Positions 23,040 through 35,292 of a stretch of DNA of 64,000 nt are shown here, one piece after another. The stretch is from Lasioglossum baleicum (lineage: Eukaryota > Arthropoda > Insecta > Hymenoptera > Halictidae). The DNA is taken from assembly GCF_051020765.1 (NCBI RefSeq), contig NC_134944.1, positions 1,364,001 through 1,428,000 of the forward strand, read 5' to 3'. The notes below the pieces were generated by a model, which worked only from the letters and a program-made list of their open reading frames with translations, did no database searches and was not told the DNA's origin. The position numbers and the translations under genes were made by a program. Every line of letters begins with the position of its first letter. The stretch's first letter is position 1.

Positions 23040-24078
23040 GAAGCGTGCAACAACTTCACGTATCACGTTTTACTCGAATATCTTCGAAACTATTTACCGT
23101 GTCGAAAAATATATTAAACGAAACCTGTGGATCTCGATAGGCTGCATCTTTTATGTCTTATCACTTCTTTTCGTGAAACAAGCGGTTTTCGAGAAACTTG
23201 AGTAAAACGTCGGACAAATTTAATAAAATATTGAAATAATCAATTTAGTGCTGGTAGAATCGTTTTTCTCGTGTATCTTCGAAATTATTCACCACGTCGC
23301 AAAATGTGTTAGACAAAAGTTGTAGATCCGGACAGACTGCGTCTTTTATGTCCTATCACTTTTCTTCGTAAAACGGACGGTTTTCCAAAAAACCGAAAAA
23401 AACGTCAATACAATGAACACATCAAAATAATTCATGCTTGTAAAAAATCGTTTTCCTCAAATATCTTCGAAATTATTCACCACGTCGCAAAATGGGTTAG
23501 ACAAAAGTTGTAGATCCGGACAGACTGGGTCTTTTATGCCCTATCACTTTTCTTCGCGAGACGAACGGTTCACGAGAAATTTGAGAGAAATGACAGCCAC
23601 GTATCACTTGCCGGTCGGCCAGGCGAGATAAGTGACGCGTGGCTGACGCTTTTCTCAATTTTCTCGAAAATCGTCCGTTTCACGAGAAAATGGAATAGGA
23701 CATAAAAGACGCAGGATATCCAGATCTACAAGTTTCATGCAACATATTTTTCGATACGGTCAGTAATTTAGAAGATATTCGAGAAAAACGATTTCATCAG
23801 CATTAAATTAAGTATTTCAATATTTCATTCATTTGGTTCAACGTTTTTCTCAATTTTCTCGAAAACCGTCTGTTCTACGAAAAAAAGTAATTCGGCATAA
23901 AAGACGCGGCCTGTCCACATCTACAGATTTCGTTGAACACATTTTTCGATACTGTCAATAATTTCGAAGATATTCAAGAAGAACGATTTTATATGCCTAA
24001 ACTTTCTTTTAATTATTTGGGACAACCCTGACGGGCGCCGCAAAAGAAATTCAAAAGTCGAGAATAAGAGTCACCCAA
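23040..24078. mobile_element. Family B element (tandem inverted arms)
   Basis: Units of about 190 bp carrying TCTCGAAAACCGTTCGTTCT, GACATAAAAGACGCAG and CAGATCTACAG run in minus orientation up to about 23,590, then in plus orientation. The turning point CACGTATCACTTGCCGGTCG to GTGACGCGTGGCTG is itself an inverted repeat. The right end is AATAAGAGTCACCC at about 24,076. The whole can fold back on itself. Confidence 0.8.
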
Positions 24079-25160
24079 ATGCACATGTACAAATCATCGT
24101 TAAGTCGATAGAAGCGGGCTTTTTACGTTCCACGAAGACACATAATATAAATAGCGGTGTATCAAGGGAAACCGCGACCGGTCAATCGTCCGAAGCCATC
24201 GAAAAATGTTCAACACGGAAGACAATGGCGAGAGAGACTGGTTTCTCACGACGAAGTAATCCTCTTACACGGGGCATTACGAGACCTGGCCTGTAGCCTG
24301 TTTCTTCGACGGCATCGTCCCGAATGCGAGTTCCTCATATTAAACCGTGACATAAGCCTATTAACCGAAGAAGATTTATCATCGAACAAGTATACTCCAC
24401 GGGGGGGCTTGTACACCCACACGCGATTTCACGGCGCCTAAACCCGAATGATTTTCTAAATGTCGAAAGGCACGGAGTCATTCTCTCTTGGCGTAGCATA
24501 TTCAATAAGTCATTCTAAAAGGGTGAATCGCCGTCTATTTTTATCCAGACTCTTCCTCGATTGTTAACGCCGACGCACCCCTCGTGTTTTCTAAATATTT
24601 TTAAATCACCCTTGCGTTTCCTCGAGGCTTGTTGATTAATCGATATCGTTTCCCCAGCCGGTGCAGCATTAAATTAATACGTGACGTGACGTAACAGCCA
24701 AAACAGTCCGCTTAACGATACAGATCCGGCAATTAAATCGTCGAAAATCGGTAACAACGATATCGAAAAAGGGTTATCAGCGAATTCGAAGGATATACGC
24801 GGAATGAGTTGCCGGCAAATTGCCACGATATACATGTATGGCTGGCGGAGCTGGTCGTGCAGCAGGAATCGACAGATCGTTCGTTAGCGTCAGTATCAAT
24901 TTTCAGATTGAACGCCGAGCGCTGCCGGTTATACATACATACAACGGCGGCAGCCACGTTACGAAAACTATTGGAACAGGCTCGTTCACCGATGCACAAG
25001 CACGACGAACCAACCCATCATCGTCGCGGTTTAAATGTGATAGAATTCAAGAGAGCCAGTCGCGGGCTCTGATTATTTCGTAATTAAGAATTTCAACCGG
25101 ATATCGAATATTGGATATCCGACGCGGAACACTATCGTGCCGCACCGCAACGGGAAAATC
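24079..25160. other. Apparently single-copy stretch, no gene supported
   Basis: Balanced composition. + frames (94 codons at 24,157 and 87 codons at 24,809 and 24,820) and minus frames overlap one another, and none shows a family motif. Possible upstream CadN regulatory sequence. Confidence 0.3.
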
Positions 25161-25164
25161 AATC

Positions 25165-25950
25165 GGGCTCTTATTTTCGACTTCTGAATTTCTTTTACGG
25201 CAATCAAGAGTTGTTCCATATAATTCAAAAAGAGTCTGTGCAAAGATTAAATATTAAAATTTCTTTCTCGAATATTTTCTAAATTATTGATCGTATCGAA
25301 AAATATGTTAGACGAAACCTGTAGATCTGGACAGGCCACGTCTTTTATGACGTATCGCTTTTTTTCGTAGAACGAACGGTTGCCGAGAAAATTGAGAAAA
25401 TCGTCAGCGACGCGTCACTCGTCTCGCCCGACCGACCCGCGAGTGATACGTGGCTGACATTTTGTCAATTTTCTCGAAAACCGTTCGTTCTACGGGAAGA
25501 AGTGATACGACATAAAAGACTTAGCTTGTTCAGATCTACAGATTTGGTCTAACATATTTTTCTACACGGTGAATGGTTTCAAAGATATTTGAGGAAAACG
25601 ATTTTTTACCAGCATTAAATTTTGATGTTTCATTCATTGTGTCGACGTTTTTTTCGTTTCTTTTGGAAAACCGTTCGTTCCACGAAGAAAAGTGATAGTA
25701 CATGAAAGACGCAGTCTGTCCGGATCTACAACTTTTGTCTAACACATTTTTTGACGCGGTAAATAATTTCAAAGATATTCGAGAAAAACGATTTCAACAT
25801 TGCATTCATTTGGTCCGACGTTTTTCTCAACTTTCTCGAAAACCATTTGTTTCACGAAGAAAAGTGATAGGGCATAAAAGACGCAGTCTGTCCAGATCTA
25901 CAGGTTTCGTTTGACAAATTTTTCGACGCGGTAAATAGTTCGAAAGATCT
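25165..25950. mobile_element. Family B element, right end lost
   Basis: The left end is GGGCTCTTATTTTCGACTTC. One minus-orientation unit (to about 25,400) is followed by the GC-rich turning point (25,405-25,460), then three plus-orientation units of about 170-190 bp. The right terminus was not found. Confidence 0.75.
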
Positions 25951-26388
25951 TCATCTTCAATTTTGAATATGACTTTCTTTTAGCTACCGTATCATGTATC
26001 AATCATAATGTCTCGACGAATTCCGAGACTATCCGAAGTCTAGACTTTTCAAGATCCCCCGAGCATCTTGAAACCTCTCCACACCCCTTCTAAGACGTAC
26101 GGTACACTTTCCGTGACACCAGCTAACCCTTTCGGCCCCTTCTTCGACGTTAGCCCATATCGAATTCGAGTCTCACGCTCCCGCTACTGTAGAGTGAGCT
26201 GAGTTTTTTTTAGAGGACGTGGGGCTACAGCCCAATGTATCGTTTTTCTTGCTCGAGACCCACTGGTACTAGTCCAAGCGAAAGGAAGTCATTTAATACG
26301 TTCCAAAGAGGGATTGGGTGTCACATTTCAAACGGACTTAACCGTGTACGATTCTCTTCCTGGGCCAGGATCATACGTTTATCATTAG

Positions 26389-26590
26389 ACTGCGGATTTT
26401 ATCCAATTATGACAAAAATGGGTGCGTACAATTTCAAATAGAACAAAGATTAAGAGAATTTAATATCATGAAATTACTATTTTCAACGTATGTAAAATGA
26501 TTAAAGGATCAAAGAACTTTTTACGTGGCCCCTCCTTCTTAAAATTAATGCACGAAACGTTTATTTTGCATAAATCTTTATAATATTACG
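26389..26590. mobile_element. Family D MITE
   Basis: TTAGACTGCGGATTTTATCC on the left and TTTTGCATAAATCTTTATAA on the right. The interior resembles the 1,545 copy (GACAAAAATGGGTGCGTACA). About 200 bp. Confidence 0.7.
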
Positions 26591-27270
26591 ATTTTAATAT
26601 TGATATAATAGTATTACAATTAATATTTATTTGTCTATAGTTAAAATTGATTAAATCAAAGTTGTCTGCACCATTTGCAAGAGACTGGAGCCAGATAGGC
26701 GTTTAATTCTTACCGCAATAATTTTAACAAGCTGAAAACATTATTGATTGGCATTATCAGATCATTGTAATTTTTTCACTGTTTTAAACGGCACCTACTG
26801 ATTTTTCCCATGAGTGTATCAAATCCGTAGTATAATGATCAGACGGGCAAGGGAGTACAAGCATCTTTTCTGCACGGAGAGATTTATCCAGAGGAACGAC
26901 GCGACGCAATGAACAATGTCCACTACGTTGCACCGGAAATAAGAACCGGCGCGTACGAGTTGACCATTGTCATTTAGTAACCCCCCCTGTTCCATTTGAT
27001 TCTATTCACGCCTCGGGAGAACCGGACGTGAGGTCAGCCGCGGCTCGTTTAAGTTCAAAACTACCACAACGAAAAAAAAAGACCCACGAACGGACCAAAC
27101 TTTTTCGCGACGCCACGCAACGTTGCGTTGTTTCGCATTCGAGCTGCATTCATACTTTTTCTACGGCCTTTCGATTTCTAGAAGTCAGACGTAATTAAGC
27201 TGTTCTGCGTTAGTCACTCTGACCGAAATGATTTTTCAATTATCTTTATACGAACTTTCTGAAGAAATGT
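26591..27270. other. Unassigned stretch
   Basis: AT-rich, then a GC-richer part (26,830-27,190). No gene recognised. Confidence 0.35.
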
Positions 27271-27274
27271 TTGC

Positions 27275-27825
27275 ACTTTGGTCGACGTTTTTCTCAATTT
27301 TATCGAAAACCATTCGTTCTACGAGAAAAAGTGATACGACATGAAACACTTAGCTTGTCCAGATCTACAGATTTTGTCTACCACATTTCTCGACACGGTG
27401 AATGGTTTCAAAGATATTTGAGAAAAACGGTGTTTTACAAGCATTAAATTAATTATTTTGATGTTTCATTCACTGTCGACGTTTTCTTCAATTTTTTGGA
27501 AAACCGTTTGTTTTACGAGAAAAAGTAATACAACATAAAAGACGCAGAATATCCAGATCTACAGGTTTTGGCTAACACATTTTTCGACGTGGCGAATAGT
27601 TTTGAAAATATTCGAGAAAAATCATTATATGAATTATTTTGATGTTTGATCCATTTCATTGGACGTTTTTCTCAATTTTATCGAAAACCATTTGTTCTAC
27701 GAGAAAAAGTGATAGGATATAAAAGACGCAGCCCCTCCAGATATACATATAAATTTTGTCTACAATATTTTTCGACACGGTGAATGGTTTCAAAGATATT
27801 TGAGAAAAATACGTTCAAATACTTG
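27275..27825 (+). repeat. Family B units, three in tandem
   Basis: Three plus-orientation units of about 190 bp (CGACGTTTTTCTCAATTTTA start points near 27,282, 27,478 and 27,663). No element ends seen. It runs directly into a TG microsatellite. Confidence 0.8.
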
Positions 27826-27840
27826 TGGCATACACATATG

Positions 27841-27853
27841 TATGTGTGTGTGT

Positions 27854-27905
<52 letters not shown>
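27841..27905. repeat. (TG)n microsatellite
   Basis: About 30 TG units with one TGTC interruption. The CV/TH repeat frames here are artefacts. Confidence 0.95.
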
Positions 27906-27907
<2 letters not shown>

Positions 27908-28349
27908 TGCATTGTGTACGCGCGCTCTGTTTAAAGGGAGACATAAATTCGAATCAGGGACACAAATTACACTTGTCGAAATAATTCATCGCCAGTTCAA
28001 TGCTACCAGTGTCTGTGCTGCAGTTTTGCAGAACGATTAGCCTGGGAACGTGGCAGATTACTTCTTCAGAATTAGGCATTACTCTCGAAACCTCACAGCT
28101 TCAATCAATTTTTACGCGTACCAAATAATTAAAAAATAATCCAGGTGGCACACTTAGCTCAATTACCCTGCGTATTTATAGGTGTCTATAAGTAACAAAT
28201 GTGAACAATTTAACAGTTTTTTTAAGACAACAAAATTAAAACAATTAATTAAAAAATGTTTATATGGTTATACAATAAATGTTACGAGAATTATCAGTGG
28301 ATAAGAAACATTTTATAATGAATTTCAGTGCAAAATTATAGAATTTATC

Positions 28350-28925
28350 ATATATTTCAAGTTTAAATTGAGGGAAATTTCAAGTTTAAATCGAGGGTAA
28401 AAGACTAATCTTAGTTTTCATAGGAAATTGTGATTTATGATTAAAAATTAGGGAAATTTCAAGTTTAAATCGAGGGTAAAAGACTAATCTTAGTTTTCAT
28501 AGGAAATTGTGATTTATGATTAAAAATTAGGGAAATTTCAAGTTTGAATACCGAGAAATTTTTAATTCAGGGAAATTTCAAGTTTAAATCGAGGGAAATT
28601 TCAAGTTTAAATACGGAGAAATTTCAAGTTTTTAATTGAGGGAAATTTCAAGTTTAAATGAAGGGGAAGTTTCAAGTTTAAATTGAGGACATTTCAAGTT
28701 TAAATCGAGGGAAAGAATTAAAATTTAATTTAACTCAGTTTTTATAGGAAATTATGACTTATGATTAAAAATTAGGGAAATTTCAAGTTTAAATACCGAG
28801 AAATATCAAGTTTTTAATTCAGGGAAATTTCAAGTTTAAATACGGAGAAATTTCAAGTTTTTAATTAAGGACATTTCAAGTTTAAATCGAGGGGAATTTG
28901 GATTAAAATTTGATTTAACTTAATT
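28350..28925. repeat. 23-bp satellite array just upstream of CadN exon 1
   Basis: About 20 units of TTTCAAGTTTAAATTGAGGG and variants. A longer duplicated block (AAGACTAATCTTAGTTTTCA with flanks) occurs twice at 28,400 and 28,468. It ends about 85 bp before the exon 1 acceptor. Confidence 0.85.
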
Positions 28926-29009
28926 TGTATATCGAACTTAGAATGACCCTAATACAAATTGAATTGAAACCTCATCATACTAACAGAATCCTCGTCTTTC
29001 TATTTCCAG

Positions 29010-29078
29010 AATTCTCCAGTAATGCTGTAGTCCGACAAGAAACCAATTAGTGCGAGGGGCGAGGACAATCGGCCGAAG
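29010..29078 (+). other. CadN: CadN 5' UTR segment with micro-uORF
   Basis: A good acceptor (pyrimidine-rich run ending TTTCCAG) ends at 29009, so this is probably the 3' part of the 5' UTR, spliced to a noncoding exon further upstream that I could not place. It contains ATG CTG TAG at 29022-29030, a three-codon upstream ORF in frame with the main ATG. Its TAG at 29028 also proves that the protein cannot extend upstream in this exon. Confidence 0.7.
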
Positions 29079-29894
29079 ATGTTTCGCCTACTACTCACAA
29101 CCCTCTTGCTATTGGCCAAATCAACTGGTCTGAGCGATGCTGCGGTGGTCCTACCTCACGATGTCTACCCAGGCTACGAAATCACACAATTCCACACGAA
29201 ACGTCCATCTTCGTTCCGTCTTCTGGAAAGCGATTACTCAAAATATTTCACAGTTCTTCGGAACGGATTGGTGATGACGACATCCAGTTTATCTCCATTG
29301 GTGGACCAATCCTTAACCCTGCTCGTTTTCGAGGACATGGCAAACGGAACAGAGACACATTTCCTGGGTTTGCACGTGATCGATCGGAAAAATCTACTCA
29401 CCTTTTCTCACGATCACCTGGGCGAAGGAGAAGTCTCGGAAAACTCCGCGCCGGGAACTTTGGTCTCCGGATTTCCCGTTTTGAGAGCGCAAGGAGTTTT
29501 CCCGGTGCACTACGCTATTCTCCCCGACGAGGCCGGGGAAATAGCGTTCGCTTTGAAAAAGGAGGATTCGGAAGACACGGGGTTCAACATGATCTTGAAC
29601 AGTCCAAAAGTTGGAGTTAGGGTTGTGACTGCGAAGCCTCTGGACAGGGAAGCGAAGAAGTTGTACACGGTGGCGATTTACGCTTCTGATGGGAATTATG
29701 TTAGCAATTCGAGGATCAATGGTGTTGTGTACGTGGTGGATGAGAATGATAACAGTCCGGTGTTTGAGAAGGAATTGTATACGTTCGAGATCAGGCCAAC
29801 TGTTGGGGACGATGAAGAGAAGAACTCTTTAACGGGGTGGAAACGGTTTTCGACAGTGGGGAAAGTCGCTGCGAAGGACGCCGATGGGGATAAG
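29079..29894 (+). CDS. CadN: Neural cadherin exon 1: signal peptide and first cadherin repeats
   Basis: This exon encodes 272 codons in phase 0. Residues 1 to about 21 (MFRLLLTTLLLLAKSTGLSD) form a clear secretory signal peptide. A divergent N-terminal region follows, without calcium motifs. A cadherin repeat then has the LDRE motif at 188-191 and closes with DENDNSPVF at 221-229. The exon ends in the next repeat at DADGD (268-272). The start is fixed by an in-frame TAG 51 nt upstream. The donor is AAG|GTTTGT. Calcium-binding residues typical of cadherins are intact. The protein is extracellular in the finished receptor. A family assignment to another large cadherin is unlikely given the downstream exons. 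Confidence 0.94.
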
Positions 29895-29949
29895 GTTTGT
29901 TTAAATAATAGTAAATTGGTTATTCATTTTTGTTCAGAAGTTTTATTGC

Positions 29950-30480
29950 TAGACTGAGGATCTTTATGCATTTATGATAAAAATTGGTACGTACAATTCT
30001 AAACAGTGGAGGTTTTAAACAGATTTATGGACATCTCGGATTATAAGTTTCAACTGTATAAGATAATCGAAAGTGGAATGAAATTTTTATTTGGCTCCTG
30101 TGTCTTGCGATCAATGCAAAATGAAAATTGTCTTCATCGATTGCTTAATGATTTGAATGGATGAGAAATCATATATTAACATCTTCAATTTGAAAGATTT
30201 TCCAACAATTTTATTCAATTTGAAGAATTTTCAAACGATTTTATTCAATTTGGAAAATTTCCCAACGATTTTATTCAATTTTGAAAATCTTCCAACAATT
30301 TTATTCAATTTTGAACATCTTCCAACAATTTTATTCAATTTGAAGAATTTTCCATCAATTTTATTCAATTTGAAGAATTTTCCATCAATTTTATTCAATT
30401 TGAAGAATTTTCCATCAATTTTATTCAATTTGAAGAATTTTCCAACAATTTTATTTAATTTGAAAGATTTTCCAACTGTG
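29950..30480. mobile_element. Family D element with 30-bp tandem array (CadN intron 1)
   Basis: The left end TAGACTGAGGATCTTTATGC at 29,950 is followed by typical D interior (GGCTCCTGTGTCTTGCGATC) and then, at 30,180-30,475, ten units of 30 bp (core TTTTATTCAATTTGAAGAAT). Because 30 is a multiple of three, frames stay open on both strands (FNLKNFPTIL or KLNKIVGKFF repeats). These are not genes. No right terminus is seen. Confidence 0.75.
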
Positions 30481-30883
30481 TTTTTTTTTTGTTTTCCAAC
30501 AATGACGCCAGAAGAGCTGCGGCCCATAGCCGAAAATTTCAAAACACATTCGAGCCTCTGAATCGGCTCAAAGGGTGGCCACTTCGAAACTTCTTAAACA
30601 TATGAATACTAAAGGTCTATGTTATGGTTGTTATCATTTGGTTTTTCAAAATTCGTCGATTTGACAGAATTATAATAAGAAATGATTAACTCCTTCATTT
30701 CTTGTCTCCCTGTATTTCGTTAATAGTTCTACTTCTTTAAATCAAAATAGATAAGTTAACGAAGCTTCGTTTCATCTCGTTCATTACATGTTAAGATAGG
30801 CACGTTGAAAATATCATAAACAGAAATTACATTAATTTCAAAGTGTGCTATCTGTTTATTTAAAAAATGTATTTTCTGACAAG

Positions 30884-31364
30884 GTCGCCTACAAATTGCT
30901 GACGCCCAGCCGCCTTCTGGTGATCGTTCCCCAAACCGGGGAACTTCTGTTAGCCGACGAGCCGGAAATCAACATGGACCAGGACGCCGAGCACGTGGTG
31001 ATCGTCGAAGCTCACGATGTTCGAAGTCCAAGTCGATCCACAGAGAAACACGCGAAGGTTATCGTCAGATTCGTCACCTTCGAGCCGGAAGAGGTGCAAA
31101 CTCACCGAATAGAGAAGCGAAGAGTCACCAGAGCAGTCAGACCAACCAAGAAAGTAGACTTCACCGAGGCGGATGGAAACATCGAAGGGAAAATCGCGTT
31201 CTACTTGGAGAAGGAGAACGAAAATGAAACGTATAAGATCAGGGACGAGAATAAATGGGTCAGCGTTGGGCCTAATGGGTCCGTTACTGTGAAACAGAAG
31301 TGGGACTACGAGGAATTGGGGTCGGAAAAGACCATTGATTTTTGGGTGACTATTACGAATTTAG
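30884..31364 (+). CDS. CadN: Neural cadherin exon 2: N-terminal extracellular region with basic site
   Basis: The acceptor is CTGACAAG| and the reading starts VAYKLLTPSR, continuing the DADGDK end of exon 1 without a frame break. The exon encodes residues 273-432 and ends in phase 1 at ITNL(G/D), before donor GTATGG. It holds a basic stretch RIEKRRVTRAVRPTKK at residues 347-362. This resembles a proprotein-convertase site (R-x-K-R type), which would fit the propeptide cleavage of classical cadherins, but this is inference. N-x-S/T glycosylation sequons occur (NET, NGS). Calcium motifs are poor here, so this region is a degenerate repeat rather than a canonical one. Confidence 0.92.
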
Positions 31365-31514
31365 GTATGGACGTTTTCATCACGGAAATCAATGACAGAA
31401 GAATTTGTTTTGATCGGGAAGGCGTTGTGAATATTTTCTGCATTGGGTTGTTCTGTAATTCGAAACAGCAACCTCGAAAATTCCGTAAAATCAAGGTAGA
31501 TTGTTTAATGATTA

Positions 31515-31700
31515 CACTGCGGATTTGATGAGGAAAAAGTACAATTTAAAGCAGTGGACATGTTGAAGATATTTCAAGATACGACTATGTATTAGTTTCA
31601 GTTTGGTAGAATAATTTTCAAAGGATAATTAAATTTTTAATCGGCTCCTGTGTTCTGCAATCAATGCGAACATTTCTTATTTCGCATAATAGATCAAATC
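31515..31700. mobile_element. Family D copy (intron 2)
   Basis: ACACTGCGGATTTGATGAGG to TTCGCATAATAGATC, with the interior GGCTCCTGTGTTCTGCAATC shared with other D copies. Both ends are decayed. Confidence 0.55.
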
Positions 31701-31764
31701 AAAGCAATTTATTTAATGATATACAAATTGTAAAGTAAAACAGATAATTCTCTCGTCTCTATTA

Positions 31765-32187
31765 CTAGACTGAGGATCTTTATGAAAAATGATAAATTTG
31801 TGCATCATTTGCAAGACATACAGGAGCTGAATATAAATTTAGAATCGAAAACCTCAAAAAAATCGAAAAAATGCAGATTTCACGCGAAAGTTCTAGAGCG
31901 TCAACATTTATATTTTTACAGTAGCGGTACATTGTTATAAGTATTGTTCATGAATTTTTCAGATTTTTGGTTTGGTGCGCCGTTGTTAAAAAAAAATAAA
32001 AACCGATTTTTTCGACGTCTTTTCCGCGAAGAACTAAGCTAACCTTAAAATTATTACGTTCTATTGATTCTGTAAGTCTATCAGACACTGATAAACCTTG
32101 AGCATTGTACAGACGTAATTGAAAAATGAAATCAACTTAATTAGTATTTCTACAAACAGTGCAAATTGCATAATCATCCGCAGTCTA
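31765..32187. mobile_element. Family D copy, longer form (intron 2)
   Basis: The left end TAGACTGAGGATCTTTATGA and right end TGCATAATCATCCGCAGTCTA are both flanked by TA, consistent with a TA target duplication as made by Tc1/mariner-type transposases. 423 bp, no tandem array. Confidence 0.65.
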
Positions 32188-32625
32188 ATAATTACAGTAA
32201 ATAGACCACGTAAGACAACCCAGTGCTTATATTTAAATTGTTATGTTAGTTAAACGACTGTTCTTTTAAACGGATAGTATAGCAAATATTGAACAAAATT
32301 GTTGATTAATTTTTCTTTTGATGTTCGTTCCGTGGCCGAAGATAGGTGTTTACGGTACCCGCCGTATACTCGGTGTCCATTTTACGGTACACATTTTTTA
32401 TTTTATTTCTATTATTATTTTCACATATACTACATATGTACATACATAAATCCGATCGTTCATACGATACATCTGTACAGTCACGTATGCTATGGCTGGG
32501 TTCTATTCTTTTTCTTCTAAACTGTGTTTCTTAGGAGGTATAATAATTAATCTAAACTCTTCTTACAAAACTCTCATGCACGCTGCAATCGAATACTTTT
32601 ACATTTCTATTGTACCATAATCATC

Positions 32626-33440
32626 AGGGTGGCTCTTATTTTCGACTTCTGAATTTCTTGTACGCCACCCCAAAGTTTTGTTCTAAATACTTCAAAAAGA
32701 GTCGCATTAAAAGTAATTAATACACCGTGTCGAAAAATATGTCAAACGAAACCTGTACATCTGTGCAGGCTGCGTCTTTTATGTCGTATTACTTTCTTCC
32801 GTAAAACGAACGGTTTTCGAGAAAATTGAGAAAAATGTCAACGTCATGTTGCTTGCACAATACGACCCGTCGTTCACGTTTTTCTCGAATATCGTCTAAA
32901 CTATGCACCGCGTCGAAAAATATGTTAAACAAAACCTGCAGGTCTAAATAGACCGCGTCTTTTATGTAGTATTACTTTTTTTCATAGAACGAACGGTTTT
33001 CGAGAAAATTGAGAAAACGTCAGCGACGTGTCACTTATCTCGCTCGGCCGACCCGCAAGTAAAACGTGGCTGATACTTTTCTCAATTTTCTCGAAAACCG
33101 TTTGTACTACAAGAAAAAGTAATGGGACATGAAAGACGCAGCCTGTCCAGATCTACAGGTTTTGTCTAACACATTTTTTGATACAGTCAATAGTTTAGGA
33201 GATATTCGAGAAAAACGATTTTATGAGTATTAAATGAATTATGGGCGAGTTAAGTAATACGTCGCGGAAATTTTTCTCAATTTTCTCGAAAACCGTTCGT
33301 TCTACGAAAAAAAGGAATAGGACATAAAAGACGCAGTCTGTCCAGATCTACAGGTTTTGTTGAACATATTTTTCGACGCGGTAAATAGTTCGGAAGATAT
33401 TCGGAAAGAGAAACGATTTTATGAGCATTAAATGAATTAA
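32626..33440. mobile_element. Family B element (intron 2)
   Basis: The left end is AGGGTGGCTCTTATTTTCGA. Minus-orientation units run to about 33,015, the turning point AGCGACGTGTCACTTATCTC lies at 33,022, and plus-orientation units follow to 33,440. The right terminus is missing. Confidence 0.75.
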
Positions 33441-34019
33441 CGAACAAGAATCGTGCCGAAAGGGGAGCCGGGTGTAGGGAAACGTGGCGCGGCAAGAAAT
33501 ATGCAACGATCACTTCCGGCGCGGTGCGGGCTCGCACGTGGATACAATTTCCTTTTGAAATGGTCGACTGTATTCGAGCATTCCCTTCGTATCGTCAGTT
33601 CCACGCTAATTACAGTTTCGGCGGGTAGAATGAAAAAAGGACGCGCACGTTCCGCACGAAGGGGCCGGAAGCATTCAATTACATGTATACATGTACTCTC
33701 CGCGCTACTCGAAAAATGTTAGTTCGCAATCACATTCTATCGTAATTACTTCTGTTGAAATTCCTGTTCAAATTCCGTTTTATTTTTCGATCCTAGTTCC
33801 ACATAGTTCGCTGGGAGAACAAGTATTCGTACGTCATTGATTTCTATTTTCCATTAAATAAGTATTAATACAATGAAATGTATATTGCTCTGCTCAAATC
33901 ACAAAATCAAATTCATAAGGTGTGCAGGCTGTTCATTTTACGTAAGAAAGCAAGAACGAACGAAAAAAACGAACGTGAATTCATTTCAAGTACGAAAGTA
34001 TGAACTAAAAACGTAAGAA

Positions 34020-34540
34020 ATTTTCCAATTCACAACTTAACAACTTTGGAACTTTACAATTTTACAACTCTAGAATTTTCCAATTTCAACGTTTTACAAC
34101 TTTAGAATTTTTCAATTCCACAATTTTGCAATTTTACGACTCTACTTTTACAACTTTAGAATTTTCCATTTTCCAATTTTACAATATTACAACTTCACAA
34201 TTTTATAACTCTAGAATTTTACAATTTTACAACTTTACAACTCTAGAATTTTACAATTTCAACGTTTTACAACTTTAGAATTTTACAATTCTACAATTTC
34301 ACAATTGTACGACTCTACAACTTTACAACTTTAGAATTTTACAATTTCACGATTCTACAACTTTACAACTCTAAAATTTTACAAATCTACAATTTCAACG
34401 TTCTATAACTATAGAATTTTACAATTCTACAATTTCGCAATTTTACGACATTACAACTTTACGACTTTACAACTTTACAACTATACAACTATACAACTAT
34501 ACAATTAACAATTTCGCCGTTTTACATTTTACGGCTAGTT
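34020..34540. repeat. TTTACAACTTTAGAATTTT tandem repeat
   Basis: About 500 bp built from permuted words TTTACAACT, TTTAGAATT, TTTACAATT and TTCAACG. The main period is 9-11 bp with a longer irregular period. It ends in ACAACTATACAACTATACAA. No family relation to the 23-bp satellite. Confidence 0.8.
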
Positions 34541-34682
34541 CCTCTTACAAACGTACGTGAACGTAGAAAATTGAATAATTTCAACAATTATCCCTGCCTA
34601 TTCAAATCATTAACTCTAGTTATTACTATACATAGGAGTACTAATCCACGATCATGTTCTGTCTTAAAATGAACACCCTGTA

Positions 34683-35292
34683 TACAGGGTCATGCGTTTT
34701 TAAACGGCCAATCGTTAACCAGCTGTAGAGGACCCCAAATGGAACAACTTTTACTCCTATCACTTTTTTTTGTTACGGCCTTGATTTCCAGATAATTGCA
34801 AAAACCATCATTTTTTGGGTTTACATAAAATGAAATATCTCAGGACTCCAATGATGAATCTTGATGGTTTTTCCTTTGTTTAGTTGCAAATAAGTAGGGG
34901 CATCTTTTTTTATTAAATAAACTTTTTTGTATGACCTTGGGATCATGGTCTTTTTGGCGTGGGGCACACCGTGAAGCCTGAAAGAAATAAGTTGGAAAGT
35001 GGCGGTGTACCCTACGCCAAAAAAAACATGATCCGAAGGTCATACAAAAAAGTTTATTGAATAAAAAAGATGCCCCTACTTATTTTCAACTAAACAAAGG
35101 AAAAACCATCAAGATTCATCATTGGAGTCCTGAGATATTTAATTTTATGTAACCTCAAAAAATGATGGTTTTTTGCAATTATCTGGAAATCAAGGCCGAA
35201 ACAAAAAAAAGTGATAGGGGTAAAAGTTGTTCCATTTGGGGTCCTCTACAGCTGGTTAACATTTGGCCGTTTAAAAACGGATGACCCTGTAT
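34683..35292. mobile_element. 610-bp near-perfect palindromic MITE
   Basis: The ends TACAGGGTCATGCGTTTTTA and AAAAACGGATGACCCTGTA are inverted, and the arms match almost base for base for about 290 bp to a loop of about 30 bp (34,974-35,004, AGCCTGAAAGAAATAAGTTG). No coding capacity. Low arm divergence means recent origin or gene conversion between arms. The superfamily is not determined. Confidence 0.9.

Noticed and set aside
24157..25083. Overlapping + frames of 87-94 codons
   Set aside because: Two frames overlap over the same bases, and a minus frame is also open; nothing recognisable.
27678..28040. TH/CV repeat frames
   Set aside because: Translation of a TG microsatellite.
30157..30561. 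FNLKNFPTIL decapeptide repeat protein (and its antisense)
   Set aside because: A 30-bp tandem repeat keeps both strands open; it lies in an intron inside a family D element.
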